Assembly: GCA_001296005.1 (NCBI GenBank)
Contig: LJHR01000037.1
Coordinates: 118,478-182,477, forward strand
Origin: an alpha proteobacterium AAP38
GTDB lineage: Bacteria; Pseudomonadota; Alphaproteobacteria; Azospirillales; Azospirillaceae
DNA length: 64,000 nt
Direction: 5' to 3'
Shown: piece by piece, positions 44,398-52,042 of the stretch
Layout of the letters: the number at the start of each line of letters is the position of its first letter
Numbering within the stretch: the stretch's first letter is position 1
Notes under the pieces: model-generated
Seen by the model: only the letters and a program-made list of their open reading frames with translations
Told to the model about the DNA's origin: nothing
Databases searched by the model: none
Position numbers and translations under genes: made by a program

Positions 44398-44612
44398 AAG
44401 CCAGGCTTGATCTGGCCGCATTAACCAGGGCGAATTGCCGCGCGCCCGGGGAATGCGCAGTTTTCGACACAGTTTCGCGGGCAACATGCAGAACTACAGT
44501 AACTCACTGATGTTGCGTTGCCTAAGGGACGACGATAAAGTGCGGCCCGGTATTCCGATGTCGCGCCTATTCAGGGTGGCATCCCGGAATTGACCTTTGT
44601 TAGGCGAATGCG

Positions 44613-46382
44613 ATGAAAATCACGGTACCCAAACGCCCCGCAGGCGCTCAGTCTCCGCTGCGGCAGGCGCTACAGAAGTCCGCGCGTGCGTTCGGCTTCG
44701 TCGGGGTGTTCAGCTTCTTCATCAATCTGTTGATGCTGGCCTCGCCCATTTACATGTTGCAGGTCTATGATCGTGTGCTGACGGCGCGTAGCGAAGCGAC
44801 CTTGCTGTACATCAGCTTGATCATCGCGGCCATGATGTTCGTCATGGCACTGCTGGAGGTTATTCGGTCGCGCGTTTTGGTCCGTGTCAGCGGTAAAATG
44901 GACAAGACCTTGGGCAGCAAGGTCTTCGATTCCATTTTCGCATTGAACCTGCGTTCTCCCGCTGCAAATCGCAGCCAGTCACTGCGTGATCTGGATACGG
45001 TGCGCCAGTTCATCACATCGCAGGGACCTTTCGCCTTCTTCGATGCTCCTTGGGCGCCGGTTTTCATTGGTATTGTCTGCCTGATGCATCCGCTGTTGGG
45101 GCTGGTTGCCCTTGGGGGCGCCGCGGTGCTGTTCGCACTAGCATGGGCGACCGAGGTGGTGACGAAGAAGCCCCTGTCGGAGGCCAATGGCCATGCCTTG
45201 CGCGCTACTGCCTTTGCCGAGGCCAGCCTGAAGAACAGTGAGGTTCTTGCTGCCATGGGGATGCTGCCCGGCATCCGCCGCCGGTGGCGTGTCAACCAGG
45301 ACAAGGCCATGCTGCTGCAGGCGATTGCCAGCGACAATGCCGGCTTCATCAGCGCGATGACCAAGTTCACCCGCATGTTCGTGCAGTCGGCTATTCTGGG
45401 TATGGGTGCCTATCTGGCACTGGAGAATGAGATTACACCGGGTATCATGATTGCGGCCTCCATCATCATGGGGCGTGGTCTGGCACCGGTTGAGCAGGCC
45501 ATCGGGTCGTGGAAAATGTTCGTCGGGGCGCGTGGTGCTTACAGCCGCCTCAATGAACTGCTGATGGCCTTTGACAATGACAAGGAAACGATGGAACTGC
45601 CTCCGCCGCAGGGTAATCTTGCGGTAGAGCGGGTGGTGGCCGTGCCGCCGGGCGGCAATAATCCGACGATCAAGGGGGTCAGTTTTGGTCTGACCGCCGG
45701 TGAATCGCTTGCCATTGTCGGTCCCAGTGCTGCTGGCAAGTCCACGTTGGCCCGCCTGTTGGTGGGCGTGTGGCCGGCCCATAGCGGATCGGTGCGGTTG
45801 GACGGTGCTGATGTCTATGCCTGGAAGCATGAAAGCCTTGGGCCGTATATCGGATACCTGCCCCAGGACGTCGAAATTTTCGATGGCACCATCAAGGAGA
45901 ACATTGCCCGGTTTGGTGAAGTCGACCCTGTAAAGGTTGTGCAGGCCGCTCAGTTGGCTGGGGTGCATGATATGATTCTGCGCCTGCCGAGCGGGTACGA
46001 TACGCTGATCGGGCCCGGCGGCATTGCCCTCTCCGGTGGTCAGCGTCAGCGTCTGGGCCTTGCCCGTGCGGTTTATGACCATCCCCGTTTTGTGGTTCTG
46101 GATGAACCCAACTCGAATCTCGACAGTGAAGGCGAGGCGGCCCTGGTTCAGGGTCTGCAAAAGCTGAAGGAGCTGAAATCCACGGTCATCCTGATCTCCC
46201 ACCGTCCCAGTGTCATGAACCATGTCGATAAGATCCTGGTTCTGCGCGATGGTCTGGTGGAGATGTTCGGACCCAAGCAGGATGTTCTGGCCCGTCTGAC
46301 CCGCCCTGTTGCGCAGCCTCAGCAGGTGCAGCAGCAGCCCGGTGTTGGTCAGATCGCCCCTTCCGCCAGCACGAGCGCCTGA
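44613..46382 (+). CDS. Type I secretion ABC exporter (PrtD/RsaD-like)
   Basis: This 589-residue protein fuses an N-terminal membrane domain (six hydrophobic helices; FINLLMLASPIYMLQVYDRVLTARS is the first) with an ABC ATPase. Walker A is GPSAAGKST, the signature is LSGGQRQRLGLARAVY, Walker B is FVVLDEPNSNLDSE. Length and sequence fit the PrtD/RsaD/HasD group, which lacks the HlyB-type peptidase-like N domain and exports RTX proteins. Its HlyD partner is encoded directly downstream. The obvious substrate is the giant RTX protein; the 657-residue RTX protein at 61.8-63.8 kb is another candidate. Confidence 0.95.
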   Translation: MKITVPKRPAGAQSPLRQALQKSARAFGFVGVFSFFINLLMLASPIYMLQVYDRVLTARSEATLLYISLIIAAMMFVMALLEVIRSRVLVRVSGKMDKTLGSKVFDSIFALNLRSPAANRSQSLRDLDTVRQFITSQGPFAFFDAPWAPVFIGIVCLMHPLLGLVALGGAAVLFALAWATEVVTKKPLSEANGHALRATAFAEASLKNSEVLAAMGMLPGIRRRWRVNQDKAMLLQAIASDNAGFISAMTKFTRMFVQSAILGMGAYLALENEITPGIMIAASIIMGRGLAPVEQAIGSWKMFVGARGAYSRLNELLMAFDNDKETMELPPPQGNLAVERVVAVPPGGNNPTIKGVSFGLTAGESLAIVGPSAAGKSTLARLLVGVWPAHSGSVRLDGADVYAWKHESLGPYIGYLPQDVEIFDGTIKENIARFGEVDPVKVVQAAQLAGVHDMILRLPSGYDTLIGPGGIALSGGQRQRLGLARAVYDHPRFVVLDEPNSNLDSEGEAALVQGLQKLKELKSTVILISHRPSVMNHVDKILVLRDGLVEMFGPKQDVLARLTRPVAQPQQVQQQPGVGQIAPSASTSA

Positions 46383-46421
46383 TTGAGCGCCGCTGGTCGA
46401 CCCTCATTGAAAGTGTCGAAC

Positions 46422-47771
46422 ATGATGAAACTACTGACGACCAAGACGGCACTTCCGGCCCTGCCGGAGACAGGTGAGATTCCGCAGCCTCCCACGGATG
46501 AGATGCCTGTGGTGCGCATGGGTCTCATGCTGATCGCAGCTGCATTCGGCAGTCTGCTGATCTGGTCTCTGGCAGCGCCCATCGCCAAGGGTGTTGTTGC
46601 TTCCGGTCTGGTGGGCGTGGATAGCAACCGCAAGACCATTCAGCATCTGGAAGGCGGCATCGTCTCTGAGATATTTGTCCGCGACGGTACTGTTGTGAAG
46701 GCGGGAGACGTGTTGCTGCGTCTGGACGAGGTGACCTCTCAGGCGCAGCGTGACGTACTCTACGGTCAGTTCCTGACCGCCAAGGCACAGGAGGCGCGCT
46801 TCATCGCAGAGCGTGACGGGCAGAAGGCGATCAGTTTCCCCAAGGAACTGCTTGGCCCCGGTGACAATGGCCGCAACGCGGCTATTCGCCAGTCGGAAGA
46901 AGAGGTCTTCAAGTCCCGGCGGGATGCCATCAGCGGCCAGCTTTCCATCCTGGACCAGCGCGTCAAGCAGTTGGAGGAGCAGAGCAAGGGTTTGGCAGCA
47001 CAGGTGACTGCGAACACCCAACAGATTAACCTGATCGACAGCGAGCTTGAAGGTCTTCAGCAGCTGTTCGAGAAGGGGTATGCATCCAAGACCCGTCTGC
47101 TGGAATTGCAGCGCCGCCGGGCCGAACTGGACGGTGACCGCGGCAATTATGAAGCCGAGATCGCCCGCAACAAGGTCGCCAGTGGCGAGGCCCGCCTTCA
47201 GGCCATCCAGGTCCGCAAGCAGTTCGAAGAGGATGTGGCCAAGGGATTGGCCGATGCACAGGCCAAGGTCTTTGACTTGCAGGATCGGTTGACCAGCGCC
47301 ATCGACGTGTTGCAGCGCCGTGAGGTCAAAGCGCCGGCGGATGGTATCATCGTCAATTCCCGCATCCACACCGTCGGTGGGGTGGCACGCCCCGGTGATC
47401 CGTTGATGGAACTGGTGCCGACCAATGACGACCTGATCATTGAGGCCATGGTTTCGCCCATGGACGTGGATGTTGCGGCGCCGGGCATGGAGGCGGAGAT
47501 CAAGTTCTCCTCTCTGTCCACCCGCCATATCCCCATCCTGGTCGGGACCGTTGAGACGGTTGCAGCCGACGCGACGACCGACCAGCATGGTAATCGCTTC
47601 TTTATGGCGCGGGTCCGCGTCGGCAAGGATCAGCTGGTGCATCTGAACGGTCAGAAGTTGATCCCCGGCATGCCGGCGGAAGTGCTGATCAAGGCTGGCG
47701 AACGTACCATCATTGAGTATCTGATGCGTCCGCTGACCGACAGCTTCTTCAAGGCCTTCAAGGAAACCTGA
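46422..47771 (+). CDS. Type I secretion membrane fusion protein (HlyD/PrtE family)
   Basis: This 449-residue adaptor has one N-terminal TM helix (GLMLIAAAFGSLLIWSLAAP), the HlyD lipoyl-like region (GVDSNRKTIQHLEGGIVSEIFVRDGTVVKAGDVLLRLD), a long coiled-coil hairpin (about 95-280, many Gln/Glu/Arg heptads), then the second lipoyl half (VKAPADGIIVN) and a C-terminal beta region. It bridges the ABC exporter and a TolC-type outer-membrane channel, which is not in this window. The start at 46422 omits an implausible leader in the TTG-initiated longer frame. Confidence 0.93.
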   Translation: MMKLLTTKTALPALPETGEIPQPPTDEMPVVRMGLMLIAAAFGSLLIWSLAAPIAKGVVASGLVGVDSNRKTIQHLEGGIVSEIFVRDGTVVKAGDVLLRLDEVTSQAQRDVLYGQFLTAKAQEARFIAERDGQKAISFPKELLGPGDNGRNAAIRQSEEEVFKSRRDAISGQLSILDQRVKQLEEQSKGLAAQVTANTQQINLIDSELEGLQQLFEKGYASKTRLLELQRRRAELDGDRGNYEAEIARNKVASGEARLQAIQVRKQFEEDVAKGLADAQAKVFDLQDRLTSAIDVLQRREVKAPADGIIVNSRIHTVGGVARPGDPLMELVPTNDDLIIEAMVSPMDVDVAAPGMEAEIKFSSLSTRHIPILVGTVETVAADATTDQHGNRFFMARVRVGKDQLVHLNGQKLIPGMPAEVLIKAGERTIIEYLMRPLTDSFFKAFKET

Positions 47772-47789
47772 TGAACGGGAGGGCGGAGC

Positions 47790-48224
47790 ATGATCCCGAC
47801 GCAGGGTGGCTCCGGTCTCATCTGGCGCATCCAGGCTGCCCCGCGCGATCTTGCGCGGGGCATCGCCGAATGCGAACTGCCCGCCAACTGTCTGGTTATT
47901 CCAGACGCAACCTGGCAGGGCATGGTTCCGGATGCGGCCTATGTCGAATGCCCGACATATTTTCTGGAGAACAAGGCAGGCTTCGTGGCGCTGCTTGCCT
48001 TCTTCGTGGTGAATTCCCTGCGTTTCCGGCTTTACGCCCGGGCCCCGCAGGGCGAAGCGGAGGGGTTGCTGATGGCCTATCCGCGCCTGGATGACGCGAC
48101 GATGGACATGCTACGCCATTTCGATCCGCGATCAGCCCAGCAGATCAATCAGCTTTGGCTACGGCTGGAGGCGTTTCTGGGACGGATCGCTTTGCCCGGA
48201 CCGCCGGAAACCGGCCTGCTGTAG
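47790..48224 (+). CDS. Hypothetical protein downstream of the exporter (144 aa)
   Basis: I do not recognise a family. A hydrophobic segment (AGFVALLAFFVVNSLRFRLYAR, about 63-84) could be a membrane helix but contains polar residues. The remainder is mixed, with Trp/Arg/Leu helices near the C-terminus (RSAQQINQLWLRLEAFLGRI). It follows the HlyD adaptor gene by 18 nt and ends at a terminator, so it is the last gene of the operon. I checked for the HlyC-type acyltransferase pattern and did not see its conserved His/Asp motifs. A role tied to secretion or anchoring is inference only. Confidence 0.65.
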   Translation: MIPTQGGSGLIWRIQAAPRDLARGIAECELPANCLVIPDATWQGMVPDAAYVECPTYFLENKAGFVALLAFFVVNSLRFRLYARAPQGEAEGLLMAYPRLDDATMDMLRHFDPRSAQQINQLWLRLEAFLGRIALPGPPETGLL

Positions 48225-48232
48225 AAAGTAAA

Positions 48233-48269
48233 AAAAGGGCGCGTGCCAATGGGGAGCGCCCTTTTCTTT
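48233..48269. terminator. Bidirectional terminator
   Basis: A-tract, GGGCGC (48237-48242), loop, GCGCCC (48256-48261), then TTTTCTTT. The A-run on the left gives a U-run for the opposite strand, so it can serve both the type I operon and the convergent DUF1080 gene, whose stop lies at its right edge. Confidence 0.8.
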
Positions 48270-49206
48270 ACCTCACGACAATGCGCGGCAGCCGCTCGAT
48301 GGGCGTCAGGGTGACGCGGCGGAACAGGGTTTCCGCCCCTTCCGACTGAAACTGGATACGGCCCTTGGTCAGGGCTGTGCGGCTGCCATCCTCGTTCAGT
48401 ACCGACAGGTCGCGCAGTTCCATGACCGGCACGCCATTGACCACATGGATGGCCTTGTCACCCAGGACATAAAGGTCCAGCACGTTCCATTGGCCGACCG
48501 GGCGTTCGGCGTCGGTCGCCGCCTCCACGTTCCAGGCCGGCTGTTCCACGGTGACGGCGCGCCCGCCCACCATATAGCGGCGCTGAGGGTCGATCAGGGA
48601 CCGGTCACGCGCAGCGTCGGTCACTGGCTTCACCATGGTGCCCACGGGCACGACCATGCCGGTGGAACCAAACATGATCTCGAACTCCACCGCCGGCTTC
48701 CAGGTGCCGTAGACCGACCCATCGGTTCCAAAGGAATGGTAGAGCAGGCCATTATTCTCCGGCAAATCCAGGCGCGGGGCGTGGCGCTTGCCCGTCCATT
48801 TATATTCCAGGCGCAGATGATAGTTCCCATACACGCCCTTATGCACGATGGAGCCCCAGGTGGCGCCATCGACACGCAGGGCCGGTTCACCATCCAGCAG
48901 CAGCGCCGTGAACATCGGGTCGCCACCGGGCCGCGCGCCGATCGGCTTCTCACTCTTGTTCACATAGGTGATGGACGGGTCGCGATAGCCCAGCCAGATA
49001 TCCCAGTCCGACAAATCCTTGCCATTCAGCAGGGGAGTGGCCGGACCGGTGGGCGACGGGATCTCGGTCAGGGTCAGACGCTGTGGCTTGAACACCGGAT
49101 CACCGGCCAGGATGGTCTCAAGCTTCGGTTCTGTTTCCGCCATCGCCGGCATACCGGCCAGCATCAGGAAAAGAACGGCCAATCCCCGCCCTGCAACAAT
49201 CCGCAT
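48268..49206 (-). CDS. Secreted DUF1080 (3-keto-disaccharide hydrolase-like) protein
   Basis: This 312-residue protein has a signal peptide (MRIVAGRGLAVLFLMLAGMPAMAET) and a jelly-roll DUF1080 domain: LLNGKDLSDWDIW, YGNYHLRLEYKWTGKR, NNGLLYHSFG, GQWNVLDLYVLGDKAIHVVNG and a C-terminal GRIQFQSEGAETLFRRVTL. DUF1080 proteins are periplasmic carbohydrate-active enzymes, several reported as 3-keto-disaccharide hydrolases. Catalysis is inferred from family. GGGAGG precedes the ATG. A LacI-type operator lies about 20 nt upstream, so it is likely induced by a sugar. Confidence 0.85.
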   Translation of the reverse strand: MRIVAGRGLAVLFLMLAGMPAMAETEPKLETILAGDPVFKPQRLTLTEIPSPTGPATPLLNGKDLSDWDIWLGYRDPSITYVNKSEKPIGARPGGDPMFTALLLDGEPALRVDGATWGSIVHKGVYGNYHLRLEYKWTGKRHAPRLDLPENNGLLYHSFGTDGSVYGTWKPAVEFEIMFGSTGMVVPVGTMVKPVTDAARDRSLIDPQRRYMVGGRAVTVEQPAWNVEAATDAERPVGQWNVLDLYVLGDKAIHVVNGVPVMELRDLSVLNEDGSRTALTKGRIQFQSEGAETLFRRVTLTPIERLPRIVVR

Positions 49207-49223
49207 CCCTGCCTCCCTTTTGA

Positions 49224-49239
49224 TTGATAGCGCTGTCAA
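49224..49239. promoter_or_regulatory. LacI-family-type operator
   Basis: TTGATAGCGCTGTCAA is a near-perfect palindrome around AGCGCT, the common core of LacI/GalR-family sites. It lies 18 nt upstream of the DUF1080 start codon. The 13-mer GATAGCGCTGTCA recurs at 50517-50529. No LacI regulator gene is in the window. Confidence 0.6.
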
Positions 49240-49286
49240 TTTTGACCGCACTATGGATCAGCAAGGGCGGGCAGGGAAGGGAATAA

Positions 49287-49748
49287 TCATAGCTGTTTTT
49301 CCATGAAGATACTGGCCCCGCCGCCGCAGGGATAATCCCCGAAGGCGGCGCAAGGGGTGAAGCCCAGCCGGCGGTACAGCCCCACGGCCTCGCGCTGCAA
49401 CTCCCCGGTTTCCAGCTTCAAAAGCCTGATCCCCTCCGCACGGGCCAGTTCCTCCAGCCGGGTCATGACCAGACCGGCGATGCCGCGCCCGCGATGCACG
49501 GGATCGACATACATGCGCTTCACCTCCGCATAGCCGTCGGCATCGATGCGGATGGCGCCGCAGCCGACGGCGCGGCCATCGCGGCGGGCCAGAAGGAAGC
49601 GGATATCCGGGGATTTCAGCTGCTGCGGGCCCAGCAGATGGTTTTCCTCCGGCTGATACAGTTCCCCCAGATAATGATCCAGGTCGGCGATCAGGGCGCG
49701 GGCCTCCGGCAGGGTCGGATCGGCCAGTTCCACCGTGAAATGGGTCAT
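49287..49748 (-). CDS. GNAT-family N-acetyltransferase
   Basis: This 153-residue enzyme has the acetyl-CoA binding core RMYVDPVHRGRGIAGLVMTRLEELARAEG (R/Q-x-x-G-x-A/G type) and the downstream GLYRRLGF strand-helix. LARRDGRAVGCGAIR is the preceding beta-hairpin. Acceptor unknown; members act on small molecules or protein N-termini. Its ATG overlaps the stop of the sirtuin gene by 4 nt. The pairing of an acetyltransferase and a deacylase in one operon is suggestive but not proof of shared substrates. Confidence 0.85.
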   Translation of the reverse strand: MTHFTVELADPTLPEARALIADLDHYLGELYQPEENHLLGPQQLKSPDIRFLLARRDGRAVGCGAIRIDADGYAEVKRMYVDPVHRGRGIAGLVMTRLEELARAEGIRLLKLETGELQREAVGLYRRLGFTPCAAFGDYPCGGGASIFMEKQL

Positions 49749-50491
49749 CGAACAATCTCCAGCAAACCATTCACCAGGGCCGGCACGGTCTGTGTCGCTG
49801 GCCCATACAGGCCGCCATCAAAGGCGCCGCCCGTTTCCTCCATATTAACCTCCACCGTCACGGCGCCATTGGCCCGCGTGGCGGCCACGAATCCGGCGGC
49901 GGGATAAACCGTCCCCGATGTGCCGATGGCGATGAACAGGGCCGCCTCGTCCAACGCCTGCCCGATCTCATCCATGTAAAGCGGCATTTCCCCGAACCAG
50001 ACGATGTGGGGCCGCAGGGTGCCTCGGCCCCCGCAATCCGGGCAGACATTGTCCACGGCCAGATCGCCGCTGAAGGCCGCCATCCGGTCACAGGCGGCGC
50101 AGCTGATTTTCAGCAATTCCCCATGCATATGCAGCATCCGCGCGGACCCCGCCCGGTCATGCAGATCATCGACATTCTGGGTGACCAGCAGGAACGGCCC
50201 CCGCCATTCCCGTTCCAACCGCACCAGCGCCTGGTGCGCGACGTTCGGCTGTACATCCGGATGCAGAACAGCGCGGCGGCGGGCATTGTAGAAACCCTGG
50301 ACGCGCGCCGGGTCCCGCGCGAAGGCCTGCGGCGTCGCCACATCCTCCAGCCGCTCCTTCTCCCACAGCCCGTCGCCGTCGCGAAAGGTCAGCAGGCCCG
50401 ATTCCCGGCTGATGCCGGCACCAGTCAGGATGAACAGGCCGGCATCGGGCCGCAGCCCCTGCAACAGGCGTTTCAGATGGGGGTCAATCAT
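49745..50491 (-). CDS. cobB: NAD-dependent protein deacylase, CobB/Sir2 type
   Basis: This 248-residue sirtuin shows the NAD site TGAGISRESGLLTFR, the TQNVDDLHDRAG loop, catalytic His in HMHGEL (near 123) and a four-Cys zinc site (Cys131, 134, 150, 153). Y68-x-x-R71 in FYNARRR is the class III signature seen in SIRT5 and CobB, which favours desuccinylation as well as deacetylation. The ATG at 50491 is used although its ribosome binding site is poor; a TTG-initiated longer frame overlaps the operator-like site at 50517 and looks unlikely. It is cotranscribed with the GNAT gene. Confidence 0.9.
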   Translation of the reverse strand: MIDPHLKRLLQGLRPDAGLFILTGAGISRESGLLTFRDGDGLWEKERLEDVATPQAFARDPARVQGFYNARRRAVLHPDVQPNVAHQALVRLEREWRGPFLLVTQNVDDLHDRAGSARMLHMHGELLKISCAACDRMAAFSGDLAVDNVCPDCGGRGTLRPHIVWFGEMPLYMDEIGQALDEAALFIAIGTSGTVYPAAGFVAATRANGAVTVEVNMEETGGAFDGGLYGPATQTVPALVNGLLEIVR

Positions 50492-50516
50492 GGGAGAAAT
50501 CTGGGCAAGCTGAAAA

Positions 50517-50529
50517 GATAGCGCTGTCA
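50517..50529. promoter_or_regulatory. Second LacI-type operator-like site
   Basis: GATAGCGCTGTCA repeats exactly the 13-mer upstream of the DUF1080 gene and is near-palindromic around AGCGCT. It lies 26 nt upstream of the sirtuin start codon. A shared regulator is possible; identical 13-mers can also occur by chance in 64 kb. Confidence 0.35.
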
Positions 50530-50610
50530 GGGTGGCACGGACATGCGCGCGGGACAAGCCCCTGGACAGATGTTAAGACAGGAACCCCTGCCTTCATCCG
50601 GGTAACCCAG

Positions 50611-51072
50611 ATGCGTTCCGTGCTTTTCGTCTGTACCGGCAATATCTGTCGCTCCCCCACGGCGGACGGGGTGTTCCGAAAGCTGGTGGCCGATGCGGGG
50701 CTGGATGTGCTGGTCGATGGCGCGGGAACCCATGGCTATCACATTGGCGACCCGCCCGATCCGCGCAGCATCCAGGCTGCCCGCACACGCGGCTATGACT
50801 TATCTCCCTTGCGGGCGCGAAAGCTGGTGGCGGCGGATTTCACGCGATTCGATCTGATCCTGGCCATGGATCGCGGCCATCTGGACATCATGCGTCGCAT
50901 GGCGCCCGCCGGCTCCACCGCCAAACTGTCGCTGTTCGCCGATCACGCGCCGGCCCCCTGGACCGGGCGCGACGTGCCCGACCCCTATTATGGCGGTGCG
51001 GCGGGGTTTGTGGAGGTGCTGGACATGGTGGAGGCAGGTACCAAGACCCTGCTGGCCCGCGTCAGCCGCTAA
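50611..51072 (+). CDS. Low-molecular-weight protein-tyrosine phosphatase
   Basis: This 153-residue cytosolic phosphatase has the P-loop CTGNICRS (Cys8 to Arg14) after VLFV and the general-acid DPYYGG near the C-terminus. The DPYY motif is typical of tyrosine phosphatases such as Etp/Wzb rather than arsenate reductases. In capsule systems these enzymes dephosphorylate Wzc-type kinases, but no such kinase lies nearby. The gene starts 120 nt from the divergent sirtuin gene and overlaps the LytTR gene end by 4 nt. Confidence 0.9.
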   Translation: MRSVLFVCTGNICRSPTADGVFRKLVADAGLDVLVDGAGTHGYHIGDPPDPRSIQAARTRGYDLSPLRARKLVAADFTRFDLILAMDRGHLDIMRRMAPAGSTAKLSLFADHAPAPWTGRDVPDPYYGGAAGFVEVLDMVEAGTKTLLARVSR

Positions 51073-51932
51073 ACTTTGCCTTTGCGCAAGCGCTCCAGCG
51101 CGTCTGGGAAGCGCCGTGACAGGGGGGCCTTGCTGCCATCCGACAGGGTGATCGCGTAATCGCCTGATCCTTCCGGTTCCAGCCCCCTTACATGCGCGCG
51201 GTTGACCAGCCAGGACCGGTGCGTCCGCAGCAAGCCATGCACGGACAGTTCCCCGGTCAGCTGTGTCAGGGTGGCCCGCATCAAGGGCTGCCGTCCATCG
51301 GCCAGCAGGAATTCTGCATAATTCCCCGCCGACCGCACGGCCAGGATATCAGCCACGGCAACGCGCAGCAGCCGGGCACCGTCGCGGATATCAAACTGTG
51401 CCGCTGATGGCGGCGTGCTGAACGGTGGAAGCGTTTCGGCTGCCGGGACGGGCGGTTGCGCCTTATGGCCGCGCCCATGCCCGAACAGCAGGAAAATGCC
51501 GCAGACCACCACATAGGTCATCACATCCTTGCGGCCCTCATAGACCAGGACGCCAGCCGTCAGATTGAACCGGTAATCCAGATCGAACAGGATGCCAGCC
51601 CCATTGCGCAGCAGCGCCATGCCTGCACTGTGCAGCAGGCTGAACAGCAGGGCCGCCGGCAGATGCAGCAGCAGTGCGCGTCCCCAAGGCGGGGTCAGTG
51701 GCGCCCGGCCCAGGGTCCAGGCAGGGATCCAGCACAGGCACAGGATGGAAACGGCGCTGCTGAATTCCGTCAGGATGGGCAGCCAGAAAGGCCAGCCATC
51801 GCGGTCGTCCCAGGCTGACATAGTGTTGACCAGGGCGAACAGCAGGGTCAGCGGCACCAGCACCAGATAGGGGCGAAAGCCGCCCAAACCGGGGCTTTCG
51901 CCGTTCGTCCCGCCGCTCGTCACAGCCATCAT
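51069..51932 (-). CDS. Membrane-bound LytTR-domain regulator
   Basis: This protein of about 287 residues has four hydrophobic segments (YLVLVPLTLLFALVNTMSAW, ILCLCWIPAWTL, ALLLHLPAALLFSLLHSAGM, VMTYVVVCGIFLLFG) and a C-terminal LytTR DNA-binding domain (VAVADILAVRSAGNYAEFLLADG, LLRTHRSWLVNRAHVRGLE). Such fusions are one-component membrane regulators. There is no receiver domain. The longer frame to 52109 adds a Ser-run leader that overlaps the divergent acyltransferase gene, so start 51932 is preferred, without strong RBS support. Control of the divergent acyltransferase gene is plausible. Confidence 0.8.
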   Translation of the reverse strand: MMAVTSGGTNGESPGLGGFRPYLVLVPLTLLFALVNTMSAWDDRDGWPFWLPILTEFSSAVSILCLCWIPAWTLGRAPLTPPWGRALLLHLPAALLFSLLHSAGMALLRNGAGILFDLDYRFNLTAGVLVYEGRKDVMTYVVVCGIFLLFGHGRGHKAQPPVPAAETLPPFSTPPSAAQFDIRDGARLLRVAVADILAVRSAGNYAEFLLADGRQPLMRATLTQLTGELSVHGLLRTHRSWLVNRAHVRGLEPEGSGDYAITLSDGSKAPLSRRFPDALERLRKGKV

Positions 51933-52042
51933 GCCGTCCGTCACGCCCGTGTCAGGGCCGGTTCCGCCCGTCCCCGCCGCCTTGCCGGCCTGGGCGCGCC
52001 AGGGCCAGAAGCGGGGGCCGGCACCCGTTTCCCGCTTTTCGG

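Noticed and set aside
47790..48224. HlyC-type toxin-activating acyltransferase
   Set aside because: Position after the exporter suggested it, but conserved catalytic His and Asp motifs of that family are not visible.
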